DNA of 64,000 nucleotides from Prionace glauca (Eukaryota; Chordata; Chondrichthyes; Carcharhiniformes; Carcharhinidae): positions 18,384,960 through 18,448,959 of the forward strand of contig CM075760.1 in assembly GCA_037974335.1 (NCBI GenBank). Direction: 5' to 3'. Under the pieces are notes generated by a model. The model had not been told where the DNA came from. It made no database searches and saw nothing but the letters and a program-made list of their open reading frames with translations. A program made the translations under genes and the position numbers. Position 1 is the stretch's first letter. Every line of letters begins with the position of its first letter. Positions 45,093 to 56,090 of this stretch are shown here, piece after piece.

Positions 45093-45989
45093 ATGTTGTG
45101 TGTCAGGAGTCACATGAAGGCCAGACTGTGTAAAGAACACAGATTGTCTTTCTTAACGCGTTCCACTTCAGTGGGGACTTGGGACGGGGTTATACGAGGA
45201 AAGATCGGACACAATCCTTTGGTGTGTAGAAGATTGAGTGATGATTTTTTGAAACATATATGATCTTTTGGAGGAGTGTGGCGGGGGCGGGGGGGCGGTG
45301 GTGGGTGGTCGGAGGGGTGATGGGGGCAGCGGTGTGAGAGTGGAAGCTGACGGAATGTTTAACCTTCGCGGGACAGATTGCAAAGGGAGCGAATAAAATA
45401 ATTCTTTCTCCTTTCAGAGGCCTGTGTGCCTTTGGAACTGTCTTCTGCAGAAATCTCCTGCAGCTTCAGTCGCTGGGAAAGCCTCTGAAAAGATTCAGAT
45501 TTATCGGCAGTTGGCAACACCTGGCCTCTCACCACTCCCCCCGGCTCTGACTAACTGTCATCTCGCTGCTGGAGTTTCCAGTCCCGGGTGATCAAACCAC
45601 AAGTTCTGATCTTTGAACAAACTGAGAGGCTCAGCGACCTGTTGAGTGAAACCGCACACTCGGAGGACTTCTTTCTGCCGTTGGTCGCCTTGTCAACCAG
45701 ACTCTGGTTCCCCCAATCAGCAGTGAACGCATGTATCATTACATCTCAACAGTTTCTATCAAAATAAGCAACCCAAAGTCGATTAACCCTCCTGCTGCCA
45801 AGAAGCAAAAGAAAATAAACACCTGATAGGATTTTCAGAGCATGAACTTCGGGACTGAGAATGTAATTTGTGTCATTCCTGTAAGAGAGCGGGATCATTC
45901 CTCTTAAAATACCAAGTACAGGTTGAACAGTCACACTAAAGTTTGACGCTAGGAGGAACGGTCTCTGGGCAAGTCATCCAGAGTCCTAA
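45093..45989. other. No gene recognised; G-rich patch
   Basis: 45275-45335 is strongly G-rich (cgggggcgggggggcggtgg) and could form a G-quadruplex. The remainder shows no coding signal. Confidence 0.45.
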
Positions 45990-46300
45990 GCATAGTGGTT
46001 AGCTCTGCAGTGCCAGAGATACTGGTTCGAATCCAGCCTTGGGTAACTGCCTGTGTTAAATTTGCACGTTCTCCCCGTATCCGCATCGGTTTTATCCGGA
46101 TGCTCTAGTCTCCTATCTCAGTCCAAGGATGTGCAGTTTGGGTGTATTGGCCAGACCAAAATGTACCTTTGTGTCCCACAGATATACAGGATTGATCGTG
46201 GGCAGAGGGGAGGGACTGGATTGATTTCTCTTTCAGAGAATCAGTGCAGGCTCGATGGACCGAATGGCCTCTTTCTGCAATGTATTGTTTCTACGACTCT
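45990..46300 (+). mobile_element. tRNA-derived SINE, full length, diverged
   Basis: catagtggttagctctgcag, actggttcgaatccagcc (good B box), body gcacgttctccccgtatcc, end ctcgatggaccgaatggcct. Confidence 0.85.
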
Positions 46301-46379
46301 ATTTTAACACGGACACAAAACCCATCATGATAAATTTTTCCCCCCTTCCCCTTCAGGGATGTTATAACGGCATCTTATA

Positions 46380-46545
46380 ATGGCGTGGTGATTAATCCAG
46401 AAAGCCAGAGCTAATGCTTTGAGCATACATGAGGATTGAATTCCAGCCATGGCAGTTAGAGAAACCTGAATTCAATAAAAGCAATCTGGAATTCAACAAT
46501 CGAACCATGAGTCAATTGTTATTAAAACCCATCTGGTTCACTACA
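46380..46545 (+). mobile_element. SINE, second family, 5' part
   Basis: gtggtgattaatccagaaag, gaattcaataaaagcaatct, aaaacccatctggttcacta. Confidence 0.65.
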
Positions 46546-46984
46546 TGAGACTTCAAGTACAACATCATGGTCAACACAAGCCATACGGTTCAATGGTGAT
46601 TCTGGATGGGAAATGCATTCTGGCCCTGCCCACAATGCACTTATAAATGAGTGAAGTAACAAATACATTGTGTGTGGGAGTCGCTGTCCTGACCGACATT
46701 TATAGCCCATCCCTAATGACCCGAATTACCACTGCAGCCGATGTAGTTAAACCAGGCACAGGAGGAACGTTCCTGTTTGGGTGTTGGGAGCATTTTGGGA
46801 TTCTTCTCCCTTTCCCAGCCTGGTGCAGTTAGCTCCTCAATTCCCTCATTCCTATTAGGAAGCTTCCTCTCTCCAATACCTTAATTCCCATTGTTTTTCG
46901 TTGTTATATTTTTCGGCGGGTGGGGTAGGGCAGGGGCTGGGGCTGCGGGTGTGGAGACGGCAGCATAATGATAAGACCACCAAA

Positions 46985-48000
46985 ACAAAACATTTCTGAA
47001 TGGAGGGCTGTGACAAGGGCTTTCCTCGGGGTTACTGCTGGGACCATTGCTATAAATGATTGGAAGAAACTGTAACTGAAATGATTAATAAGTTTGAAAA
47101 CAGCACAAAGGTTCGTAGATTTGCGGATAGTGATGAGGAAACAGCAGGATATAGATCAGTTGGAGGCTACACCAAAGGGATAGCAGATGGAGTTTAATCT
47201 GGACAAATGTGAGATGATGAATTTTGGAAGCTTTAAAACAGATAGGAAATATACAGTAAATGGCACAACCCTGAAGAGTATTGATAGGCAAAGGGATCTG
47301 GATGTACAGGTACACAGGTCTCTGAAAGTGGCAATGCAGGTGGAGAAGGTAGTCAAGAAGGCGTACAGCATGCTTGCCTTCATTGGCCGGGGCACGAGTT
47401 GAAAAATTGGCAAGTCATTTTACAGCTTTGCAGAAGATTAGTTAGGTTGCACTTGGAACATCAGTTATGGTCGCCACACTACCAGAAGAATGTGAATGCT
47501 TTGGAGAGGGTACAGAAAAGACTTACCAGGATGTTGCCTGGTATGGAGGGCATTAGTTATGAGGAGAGGTTGGAGAAATTTGGGTTGTTCTCACTGGAAC
47601 GACAGAGGTTGAGGGGATGTCCTGATAATTGGCTACAAGATTATGAGAGGCATGAGCAGAAAGTATAGTCATAAGGTTTTTCCCAGGGTGGAAGAGTCAA
47701 TTACTAGGGGGCATAGGTTTAAGGTGTGAGCAGCAAGGTTTCAAGGAGATATATGAGGCATGTTTTTTACACAAAAGGTGGTTGGTGCCTCGAGCTTGCT
47801 GATGGGGGAGGTAGTGGAAGTGAACACAGTAGTGAGTTTTAAAGAGTGCCTTGACAAATACATGTATAGTACGGAAATACAGGGAAATGTTCCCCGGAAG
47901 GGTAGGGGGTTTTAGTTCAGTCGGGCAGCATGGTTGGTGCAGGCTTGGAGGGCCGAAGGGCGTGTTCCTGTGCTGTAATTTTCTTGGTTCTTTGTTCTTT
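46985..48000 (+). mobile_element. CR1-like LINE 3' part (family B)
   Basis: MEFNLDKCEMMNFGSFKTD, QVEKVVKKAYSMLAFIGRG, MLPGMEGISYEERLEKFGLF and a tail ending gctgtaattttcttggttc. Inactive, with several frame breaks. Confidence 0.85.
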
Positions 48001-50059
48001 CCACTGGAATGACTATCGAGGGAATGAACCTCAGCCCTGAGACCAGGGTTTAAACTGTGGACTTCCAACTGTTTCACTTCAAACAATAAGTTGGTTCCAA
48101 TTGGCAGGATCTGCCATGGGGAGCTGGCATGATGGACCAAATGGCCTCTATTTGTGCTGCGCGACGTCAAGTGCGCTCTGTTGACCAAACCAAACCATGT
48201 CTTGTCATCGCGTTAACAAAGAGACAGAAGATATCCTTCAGTAAAGACTGCAGATTTATTGAATGTTATTAGCGATGCTTATGGCAAAAGAACAAGGTTA
48301 CAGATATGAACACAGGTGTTATGAACGAACTAGAGGAGCATAAGACGGAGGAGCAGAAGTGACCATTCAGCCCCCCAGGTTTGTTTCGCCTTTCAATGAA
48401 GTCATGGCTGGTCTGATATTATCCTCAACTCCACTTTACCACCTTATCCCCATTAACTCTCTCTTCCTCTGACTGACCGGACGACCTTAAATGTGTATGA
48501 ATGTCCCATCTGTGAAATAACCTGAGAGCAATAACCGGATTTTAGACTAAGCTAATGGCGAGATACTTCAAAACTCTTGTTGATCTTATTTGTGAAATGC
48601 AGTGTAATGATAAAACTCTGCACAGTGACACAGGGTGGTTCGATTATGTCTAAGGACCCGGATGTACAGGCTGGGGTTTGGTGCCTCCGTGACACTGGGA
48701 GGAAAGTCTGGAGTCCAAGATTCAGTCCGGGAGTGAGAATATCACCTTGTCCACAATCTAAAAGCGGGTGGCATCCCACTAGCCGCCTGATATTCACTCT
48801 GATTGACTTACTTTTATTCAGAGAAGTAACTCCAGGCCGTCAAACTCACCCTTCCCTCCACTAGCTCTTGAAATACTGAAAAAGAGGAAAATAGAGACTG
48901 ACAAAAACTGAGTGGATCAGGTAGGGGTTGTTTTAAAACCAGCTTACCTACTCGCCATTCAAATCTAACTACTGAGTTATTGAGTTTGATGAAAATCCGA
49001 TCAGACCCTTGCTGATTATATGGATCTTCTGCTCTTAAATTGCATGCAATAAAAATAGAACATTTAAAATAACTACCAGAATAAAACAAACAAAAGGGAA
49101 AGGTGAGGTGCCATTTTGCTAGATTGCCCTGTAAAGGGGCTGGCACTGTCACTATGGGCTGAGTGGCTGCTTCCTATGCAATGGGATGGTATTATTCTAA
49201 GCAAAGAATATAAAAATCGAAGTTCTCTATGTCCTAAAATTGAAAATGCTGTTTTCAAAAATGTCTCCGACACTAATGCAGGCAGAGACCATATAAATGT
49301 TAGCTCCACACTGTTGCTGAAATGCATAATTGAAATGTTTGTGTTGCATAAGCAGTAGAAATCATGCAGAACTACGAGTTTCAAATCAAAATAACAGTGG
49401 GGAAAAAGTTACCGAGATGAGGATATTTAAAAGTTAAGCCGCCATTTTAAACAAGCGAGTTTGAATTGCTTGAAGTGGAATCTATGATCAGGAAGTGTCT
49501 GGATTTTGATGTCCCAGTTAATGAGTTCACTCCTGAATCCATTTAATCGTACAATGCAGTTCTGTTTGGAATGAAAGGAATAACAGTGTTAGTACATCAA
49601 ACATCAGCAGGAAAAGAACACGTTTTATCTTTAGGGTCTCCATTAACGTTCCCCATTAATATTCTCAGAAGCCAGTGCAAGTGCACAAGAACCTCTGCAG
49701 TGTAGAAGGATGGGATTTGGCCCATAGAGCGTGCAATGACTCTCTGAAAGATCCACACAGCTCAAGACCAGAAGATGGGTGTAAAAGACCAGTCTATCAG
49801 TGACACCCATAATTAAACACAACTCTGGAGAGGTTTAAGAAGTCAAGGCTGCGATTGGGGGTGGGGGTTGGGGGGACCGAGATGAAAAGTGATGGAGCAC
49901 TTGGGTAAGAGTTCATTTGTCTAAATGCGTCCAAGTTCCTGTTCACTCCACGGGTTAGCTGCAGCGCCTGCCTTAACAGTGGCCTCCCGAGATCCCGTCA
50001 ATGGACTGTGTCCATCTCACTTTGTGTTTCTGGGCACGCATTTAGGTGACCGATCTTAC
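48001..50059. other. 3' side of TRDC; LINE scraps, no further exon recognised
   Basis: 48325-48480 is a reverse-oriented family A LINE tail (tcaatgaagtcatggctggt). The last TRDC coding exon has a splice donor right after its stop, so a 3' UTR exon probably lies somewhere in this stretch. I cannot place it. Confidence 0.4.
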
Positions 50060-50170
50060 CTCAGAATAGCCACACCCTGGCCGTCATCAGGACATTGAAG
50101 ACAATGATCTTGAAAAATAAAATTCTCAGCCCCATCACCGTCAAAGACAAAAAGTTCACCCTCAGCCGAT
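50060..50170 (-). CDS. TRDC: TCR delta constant region, transmembrane/cytoplasmic exon
   Basis: Encodes the membrane anchor of a T-cell receptor delta chain. The acceptor cattttggcag ends at 50171 and the exon starts in phase 1. The peptide runs DRLRVNFLSLTVMGLRIL, then FFKIIVFNVLMTARVWLF and TGA. The Arg and Lys five residues apart in the hydrophobic segment are the charges by which TCR alpha and delta chains assemble with CD3. The pattern NFLSLTVMGLR..F.K closely follows mammalian TCR delta (MSLTVLGLRMLFAKT, from memory). A donor (G, then GTAAG) follows the stop at once, as in mammalian TRDC where the 3' UTR lies on another exon. The frame is intact. Confidence 0.93.
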
Positions 50171-50644
50171 CTGCCAAAATGAGAGAAACAAAAGATAGAT
50201 CTGGTTTGGTGCATGTATCATTTGGAACTAAAAAACAACTAAAACCACTAATGTGTGTTTTTTTCATTATCTAACAGCTTGAATTTGTCCGTCTGTCCAT
50301 CCTGTCCCTCTGTCTGTCCACCGGCCTACCTCCCTGACCATCTATCTTCATCTGTCTTTCACTCTTAATCTCTCTCTCTGTCTCTGTCTCTCTCTCTCTT
50401 TCTTTCTCTCTCTCTTTCTTTCTCTCTCTCTCTTTCCCTCACCTTTTTCCCACCACCCACCAGCCCCCCATCCCTCGATTTATATATCTCTCTCCTTCAC
50501 TCTGTGTGATGATCTATCTTTCTCCCCATCTCACTATCTGTTTATCATTCGATCTCCGGCTCTGTACCCCTGCCTATCTGTCCACTTATCAATCTGTCTA
50601 TTTGCAAGTGTTTTCCTTTGATTAATGTTGAATAAAGTACATAC
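50171..50644. repeat. Intron with (CT)n microsatellite
   Basis: Pyrimidine-rich tract at about 50370-50450 inside the TRDC intron. Confidence 0.8.
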
Positions 50645-50707
50645 CGTTTTCCGTGCCATTTGATTCTGTCGAGGATTCATATCGGCTTGTAAGGCATTTA
50701 GTTTGAT
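50645..50707 (-). CDS. TRDC: TCR delta constant region, connecting-peptide exon
   Basis: A 63-base exon bounded by acceptor gcccttccag and donor GTATGT (at 50644). Phase 1 on both sides, encoding DQTKCLTSRYESSTESNGTEN after joining. It holds one Cys, expected to form the interchain disulfide with the alpha-type partner, and a possible N-glycosylation site (NGT). Size, phase and position match the second constant exon of TRDC. Too short for automatic ORF calling. Confidence 0.88.
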
Positions 50708-51189
50708 CTGGAAGGGCACAAAAATAAATGACTTATTCAGTGAGCAAGTGACATTACTGTAACCATGTTTGTTCTCAATATCGCTTCCAATAATGTTGTG
50801 TCCATAACCAATAGCCATGAAAAAAGTAAGAATCAAACAGCACGATTGGGCTTGTTCACTTGATTATTCACTACGGAGAAACATTGGTAACTGCCATTTA
50901 GTTCGGCCCAAATCTGAGTTCAATGAGTGTAGGGTCGATTAAACATCAGGGATTAAACCCCAGATTCTGGGCCAATCCATTGGGGCAGTATTTCACTGTC
51001 TTCCAAAGAAGTGGTGAAACCGAGGCCTGATTTCAGCTCTGCAGTGGATTAATGATATCAAGGAATTTCTCCAGAGGAGCGGGATTCTCCAGTACACTGG
51101 TTAGTATTTAATACTTTCCTAAATTCGGTGATACACCAGCAGCTGCGGGTCCTGGACACTGCCCTAAACTGTAATAGCCAGCTATTCTT
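50708..51189. other. TRDC intron, nothing recognised
   Basis: Unique-looking sequence with no exon signal. Confidence 0.4.
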
Positions 51190-51603
51190 ATTTTTATTCG
51201 CTTATGGACTTATCGGAGGTCAGTATTTACTGCCAATCCCTAATTGCCCCCTTCTGAAGATGGTTGTGAGTCCCCTGCTTGAAACCCTGCAGTCTGTGAG
51301 GTGTACGTACACACACAGGGCTCTTAGGGAAGAAGTTCCACCATTTTAACCGAGCGACAGTGAAGGAACTGCCGAAATATTTCCAAGTCAGGATGCTAAG
51401 TGACTTGGAGGGGAACATCTAGATAATGGTGCTCCCGGTTACCTGCTGCCCTTGTCCTCCGAGATGATAACGGCCATGATTTTGGAAGATTCAGCGGAAA
51501 GAGACTTGGAGAATTACTGTTGTGTGTCTTGTGAATGGCACACACTGCTACCACTGTACTACGGTGGTGGAAAAAGTGGATGTTTGTGAATGAAATACTT
51601 AAT

Positions 51604-51975
51604 GCTGGAGCGGCACAGTGGCACAATGTTTAGTACTTTTACAACTACCCCCCCCCCCACCCCTCTAACCCCCCTCCCCCTGCCCACAGTGTCAGGGACC
51701 TGGATTCGATTCCCGGATTGGGTGACTGTCTGTGCAGAGTCTGCAGGTTTTCCTCTTGTCAGTGTGGGTCTGATCCACAAGATACACAGCAGTAATTCTC
51801 CAAGTCCGGTTTCCTCCCACAGTCTGAAAGACGGGCTGATTAGGAGCATTGGCCATGCTAAATTCTCCCTCAGTGTCCCCGAACAGGTACACAGTGAGGC
51901 GACAAGGATATTTTCACAGTAACTTCATTGCATCTTTAATGTAAGCCCATTTGTGACACTAATAAATAAACTTTT
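51604..51975 (+). mobile_element. tRNA-derived SINE, variant tail
   Basis: Head ggcacagtggcacaatgttt, poly-C patch, B box gattcgattcccgg, body tttcctcccacagtctgaaa, and tail cacagtaacttcattgcatc, which differs from the CR1-like end of other copies and recurs at 60745-60975. Confidence 0.8.
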
Positions 51976-52199
51976 AATTAATTGGAGTCTCTTTGTCCTG
52001 GGTCGTGTTAAATTTCTGAGTGTTGCTGGAGCTGCATTTATCCAGGCAAGTGGCTAATACCCTACCACAGTCAGGATTATATCTTGTGGATGGTGCAGAG
52101 GATTGGGGAGATTAAGAGACAAGTTATTCAGCACAGGATTCCCAATCTCCGACATGCTCTTGCAGTCAGATAGTCCAGTTCAGTTTCTGAGCAACGTTA

Positions 52200-52600
52200 A
52201 CCCTCAGGATGTTGATAGTGGAAGTTGACCATTTAGAAGTCTACAAGATTATGACAGGCATGGACAGATTGGATAGTCAGAAACATTATTTCTCATTACA
52301 GAAGAGTCAATTACTAAGGAGCATAGATTTAAGGTTTGAAGGAGATGTGCGAGGCAGATTTTTTTACACACAGGGTGGTGGGTGCCTGGAACTCGCTGCG
52401 GGGGAGGTAGTGGAATCAGATATAGTAGTGAGTTTCAAAAGGGCATCTGGACAAATGCATGAATAGGATGGGAATAGAGGGATATGGTCCCTGGAAGGGT
52501 AGGGGGTTTTAGTTCAGTCAGGTAGCATGTTAGATACAGGCTTGGAGGGCCGAAGTGCCTGTTCCTGTGCTGTAATTTCCTTTGTTCATTGTTTCAGTCA
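52200..52600 (+). mobile_element. CR1-like LINE 3' tail (family B)
   Basis: gtctacaagattatgacagg, tggtgggtgcctggaactcg, gaatagagggatatggtccc, ggcttggagggccgaagtgc and ctgtgctgtaatttcctttg. Confidence 0.85.
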
Positions 52601-53039
52601 TGGTAATGCCATGAAATGACAAGAGCCGATTGTTATCTTCTTTCCTGTTGGAGTTGGTCATTGCCTGGAACATCTGTGGTGCAAATGTTATTTGCAGCTT
52701 CTCAGTCCAACCCTAGATATTGTCCAGCTATTGTCGCATTTGTAGTGCATTACTTCAAGATCTGAGGTGTCATTAATGGTGCTGAACATTGTTCAGTCAT
52801 CAGCGAACATCCCAACTTCTGACTTTACAATGGATTGAAGGTGATTGATGAAGCAACTGAAGCTGATTGGGTCTGAGACACTGAGAAACTCCTGCAGTGA
52901 AGTCCCGAGACTAGAATAAATGGCCTTCAATCATTAGTCAGCTAATCTTTCAAAAAGGCAACATTTTGAGTGACGATGACATTGAGAGTCCTTCGGCGTT
53001 AAGAGGATGGATAATATTTAGTAGACGTTCTTCCTGTCA

Positions 53040-53375
53040 TAAAACACTCTCAGAGGCGGCAGTAGCGCAGTGACATTGTCAATCCAACTACTCAGAATAC
53101 GAGTGCGTGTTCGCAATTCGCCATGATAGATGCGAAATTTGAATATTAAATAAAATGGAATAAGAAGTCTAAAGATGACCAATGAAATTATTGTCGATTA
53201 TCATTAAAACTCATCTTGTTCACTAATATCCTTTAGGGAAGGACATCTACCGTTCTTACATTGTCTGGCCTGAAAGTGACTCTAAAATGCCCTCTGCTGA
53301 AGGGCAATTTACGATGGGCAATAAATGCTGGTCAAGCCAATGACACACACATCACATAAACGGAAATAAAATAAA
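53040..53375 (+). mobile_element. SINE, second family, near full length
   Basis: Head ggcggcagtagcgcagtgac, middle aaaactcatcttgttcacta, tail gggcaatttacgatgggcaa and taaatgctggtcaagccaat. It ends against the splice donor of the first TRDC exon. Confidence 0.75.
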
Positions 53376-53380
53376 CTTAC

Positions 53381-53692
53381 CAATTTCAGCTGTGGGTGGG
53401 ATGTTTACTGAGTAATTCTGATTATTGTGAACTGCCGTGCACGTGATGTTTGGCGATTTCCCGGATTGGGGGAAAGAGAGGAAACCCGAGCTCCTGTAAT
53501 TCCCGCTCTCCAATAGGACACTGGACCTTGTCACATTGACCTCCTGGTCGGATCCCCTGGTCAGGGAGAGCTTGATTGTCTTGGGGGAGAAATCCGAGGC
53601 CAAACATACTGCAGCGGTGGTGGTGTTGGGGGCTTCCGGTGGCACTGGCGGGTAAAAGACGCTCAATTTTGGTTCTTTGGGGATTTTCACCT
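53381..53692 (-). CDS. TRDC: TCR delta constant region, Ig-domain exon
   Basis: Extracellular C domain of a T-cell receptor delta chain. The exon runs from acceptor attttcag (53693) to donor GTAAGT (53380). It is 312 bases, phase 1 at both ends, giving 104 residues. After joining it starts KVKIPKEPKLSVFYPPVPPE. The C1-type Ig fold shows in TTTAAVCLASDFSPKTIKLS and NITCTAVHNNQNYSVN, with the two canonical Cys (VCL and TCT). Spacing and wording follow TCR delta (ACLVKEFYPKDI and VTCSVQHDNKTVHS in mammals, from memory) better than alpha or beta. Three or more N-glycosylation sequons (NTT, NVT, NIT) are visible. The frame is intact and it joins in frame to the J at 55591 and the exon at 50645. 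Confidence 0.93.
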
Positions 53693-53893
53693 CTGAAAAT
53701 TTAAGAAATAAAAGGAAATAATCAGAATACAACAGGATTACCTCTTCCAAGCTGCTGTGCCATTCGATTAGACTCACATTTTCCCTGTGCTTTAATCCCA
53801 TATAAGTTTCTACATTGATTTACCGAATGCTGAGACTGAATTAACAATCTTATTCCCTTGGCAAAGAAAAGTCTGAGGAGTGACGCTTGTCTC

Positions 53894-54160
53894 TCTCTCT
53901 CACACACACAGACACACACACACACAGGCACATGCACACAAGCCTACGCACACATGTCCAACACACATGCCTGCGCACATATGCTCACACACACATGTCC
54001 ACGCACACACGCCCATGCACATAAGTAGACACACACACATGCACAGACCGATATAGACAGCACACACAAACACACACACACACTCACACTCATACACAGA
54101 CACACGCACACATGCACACACACACTCACACACACTGACACACACAAACACACACACTTA
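53894..54160. repeat. (CA)n-rich microsatellite
   Basis: Interrupted CA repeat in the J-C intron. The Cys/Val-rich minus-strand frames are repeat translations. Confidence 0.95.
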
Positions 54161-54221
54161 GTTCCCGCTGTGCTTTTAAAAATATTTTAAAGAGAACAAT
54201 ATTTGGACAAGAAATTGATGG

Positions 54222-54540
54222 AGGGCGGCACTGTAGCACAATAGCTAACATTACTGCCTCACAGCGCCAAAGACCCAGGTTCAATTCCGGCCTCGGCTCA
54301 CTCTCTGGGTGGAGTGCGCGTGTTCTCCCTGTGGGTTTCGCCCGGGTGCTCCAGTTTCCTCTCAGAGTCCAAGGATGGCGGGTTAGGTTGATTGGCCAAG
54401 CTAAATTGACCGTAAAGTCATGGGATTAATCGGGTAAATATGTGGCGTTATGAAGATCGGGCCTGTGTGGAATTCGGGTGGGTACAGACTCGATGGGCTG
54501 AATGGCCTCGTTCTGTACTGTAGCGATTCTAGGATACACT
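54222..54540 (+). mobile_element. tRNA-derived SINE, full length
   Basis: Head ggcactgtagcacaatagct, B box aggttcaattccgg, body ggttaggttgattggccaag, end atgggctgaatggcctcgtt then ctgtactgtagcgattct. Confidence 0.88.
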
Positions 54541-55590
54541 TTTTCCCTTTTCTCTGTATAGAAGGAGGCCACTCGGCCCATCCATTATTCAATGAGATCG
54601 CGACTGATCTGATGTGATAATCCTCAACTCCATTTTCCCAACAATATCCCCATCACCTTTGTTTTCGTGCAGATTAAAAATCTGCCTAACCCAGCACTGA
54701 AAGTACTTAACGGCAGCCCTATACAGCCATCTGTGATAAAGAAGTCCGCAGATTCGATACCATCTGATGGAAGAAATTCTTCATTTTCGCTCTCTTTAAT
54801 TCAGCAACGTCTTACTCTGGGATTTAGCCTCTGGTCCTAGACTCTCCCAACAGGGAATAAAATAGAAGTCTACAGCACATCTAAGGCCCTTCGGCCCTTC
54901 ATGTCTGCTCTGTCCAAAGACAACCCAACTGACTTCTCTAATCCCATTTCCAGCACTTGGCCTATTACTGTGTATAATATGGAATCAAAAGTGCATAACC
55001 AAGTGTTGTGAGGGTCTCTGTAACTGCGTCCCTACCAGATAGTGAGTTCCAGATGTCCCTCATATCTCCTATCCCGTACCTTAAATCAATGCCTCCTCCC
55101 CACCAGCCCCCCACCCCCGCCCCACCGAAAAAATCACTTCTCATTGATCCCTCTAAAACGGGGATAAGTATCTTCCTGACTACATTATTTCTGCCCCTCA
55201 TTAGGCTGAAGCGAGTTTTACAGTGTTCTCTATCTCTATGACTCAATCGGAGTGGGCCTCTTCTAACTGTCTATCAATATATCATTTAATTACATTACAC
55301 ACAACCATTTCAGTAACACATCTCCTTGCCAGCTACCAGGTGAGTTTCATATTAAAGGCCAGTTAAATGTTTTAAGGAAACAATCCTGAATTGTGGAAAC
55401 AATAAAACTCTCATCTGTTCTATCTCAATGCCCAGTGAAGCTGTTCTTTGGATTCCCGGTGAGAACTACTCACCACTTCCATTCAAAAAAATACAGTGAT
55501 AATTGAAATAACACAGCGACTGTATGTCTCAAGGAAGTCATGGGGAAAAATAACATGTTGAGTAATCATTATCCAGAATTAGTTACTTAC
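54541..55590 (-). mobile_element. Reverse-oriented LINE tails in the J-C intron
   Basis: 54555-54850 (actcggcccatccattattc, ggtcctagactctcccaaca) and 54855-55260 (taaggcccttcggcccttca, cattaggctgaagcgagttt) look like two old reverse-oriented CR1-type 3' regions. 55261-55590 is unassigned; no second J was found there. Confidence 0.5.
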
Positions 55591-55653
55591 TGGGTTCCAC
55601 AATCAGCCTGGTTCCATTGCCAAAGATGAGCTTTCTAGTCTCTCCATATGTCA
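55591..55653 (-). CDS. TRDJ: TCR delta-type J segment
   Basis: Encodes the joining segment TYGETRKLIFGNGTRLIVEP with the J hallmark FGNGT. It ends at a GTAAGT donor (55590) in phase 1 and splices in frame to the Ig-domain exon at 53692. Its 5' end abuts a 12-spacer RSS (55654-55681). It lies about 1.9 kb from the C exon and 0.43 kb from the V segment. It is the only J seen between V and C. Confidence 0.92.
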
Positions 55654-55681
55654 CACACCCTTTGATTCCATAACAAAATCT
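55654..55681 (-). promoter_or_regulatory. 12-spacer recombination signal of the J segment
   Basis: Minus-strand order is nonamer agattttgt, 12-base spacer, heptamer gggtgtg, then the J coding end. Against consensus (GGTTTTTGT, CACTGTG) the nonamer matches 7 of 9 and the heptamer keeps the TGTG next to the coding flank. The spacer length is exact. Confidence 0.8.
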
Positions 55682-55927
55682 ATTGTGGTCTCGTCCACCT
55701 CTCTCTGTCCCTCTGTCGTGTCCCAGTTGGGTTGGTTCAGACCAGTAATGGTGTACACTCAGTGAATATCACTGTGGGGATGGAAGGCAGTGGTGGGGAT
55801 TGCTGTGGAGGGGAGGGGGTGCAATTGAGAGAGCTTAGTGTTCTCCTTAGGGACTGGGAGGTTATTGCACGGGAGTTAAGGAAGATTCAGCTACTATGGT
55901 ACCACAATATAATCCTCATCATGTTCA

Positions 55928-56029
55928 TATTTCTGTACCGCTCTCTCTGTGTTCTGTATCACTGTGCCTATAATTCTCACCATGTTCAGGTTTCTGTACC
56001 ACTCTCTCTCCCTGTTCTGTATCACTATG
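55928..56029 (-). promoter_or_regulatory. Two extra tandem copies of the V-segment RSS
   Basis: Downstream of the V RSS, the nonamer-spacer-heptamer block is repeated twice more. Copy 2 is heptamer 56023-56029 (catagtg on the minus strand), 25-base spacer, nonamer acagaaacc (55989-55997). Copy 3 is heptamer 55960-55966 (cacagtg), 23-base spacer, nonamer acagaaata (55928-55936). The copies are separated by 22-base pieces of nearly identical sequence (gagaattatag core). Period is 61-63 bases. Confidence 0.85.
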
Positions 56030-56051
56030 GCTATAATTCTCACCATGTTGA

Positions 56052-56090
56052 GGTTTCTGTACCTCTCTCTCTGTGTTCTGTATCACTGTG
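56052..56090 (-). promoter_or_regulatory. 23-spacer recombination signal of the V segment
   Basis: On the minus strand the V coding end is followed by heptamer cacagtg (56084-56090, perfect), a 23-base spacer and nonamer acagaaacc (56052-56060, 8 of 9 against ACAAAAACC). A 23 RSS on V and a 12 RSS on J obey the 12/23 rule. Confidence 0.92.

Larger units (their letters stand above)
51190..52925 (+). repeat. Old dispersed repeat split by two later insertions
   Basis: Segments 51190-51600, 51985-52195 and 52615-52925 form one old element in order (aggtcagtatttactgccaa, ctgctgcccttgtcctccga; gctggagctgcatttatcca; caactgaagctgattgggtc, actcctgcagtgaagtcccg). A SINE (51604-51975) and a LINE (52200-52600) have inserted into it. 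All lie in the TRDC intron. Confidence 0.65.

Noticed and set aside
53900-54157. Cys-rich minus-strand ORF upstream of the TCR C exon
   Set aside because: Translation of the CA repeat in the J-C intron.
55440-55500. Second J segment ending at a GTGAGT-like donor near 55466
   Set aside because: The translation lacks the FGxG motif and no RSS with correct spacing precedes it.
55770-55800. Possible D segment next to a cactgtg heptamer (G-rich ggggatggaaggcagtgg)
   Set aside because: The sequence 23 bases from the heptamer matches a nonamer at only about 2 of 9 positions, and no 12-spacer RSS lies on the other side.
55967-56051. The 22-base inserts between RSS copies as mini-D segments
   Set aside because: They have a 3' heptamer side but no 5' 12-spacer RSS, and they are near copies of each other. 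Tandem duplication explains them better.
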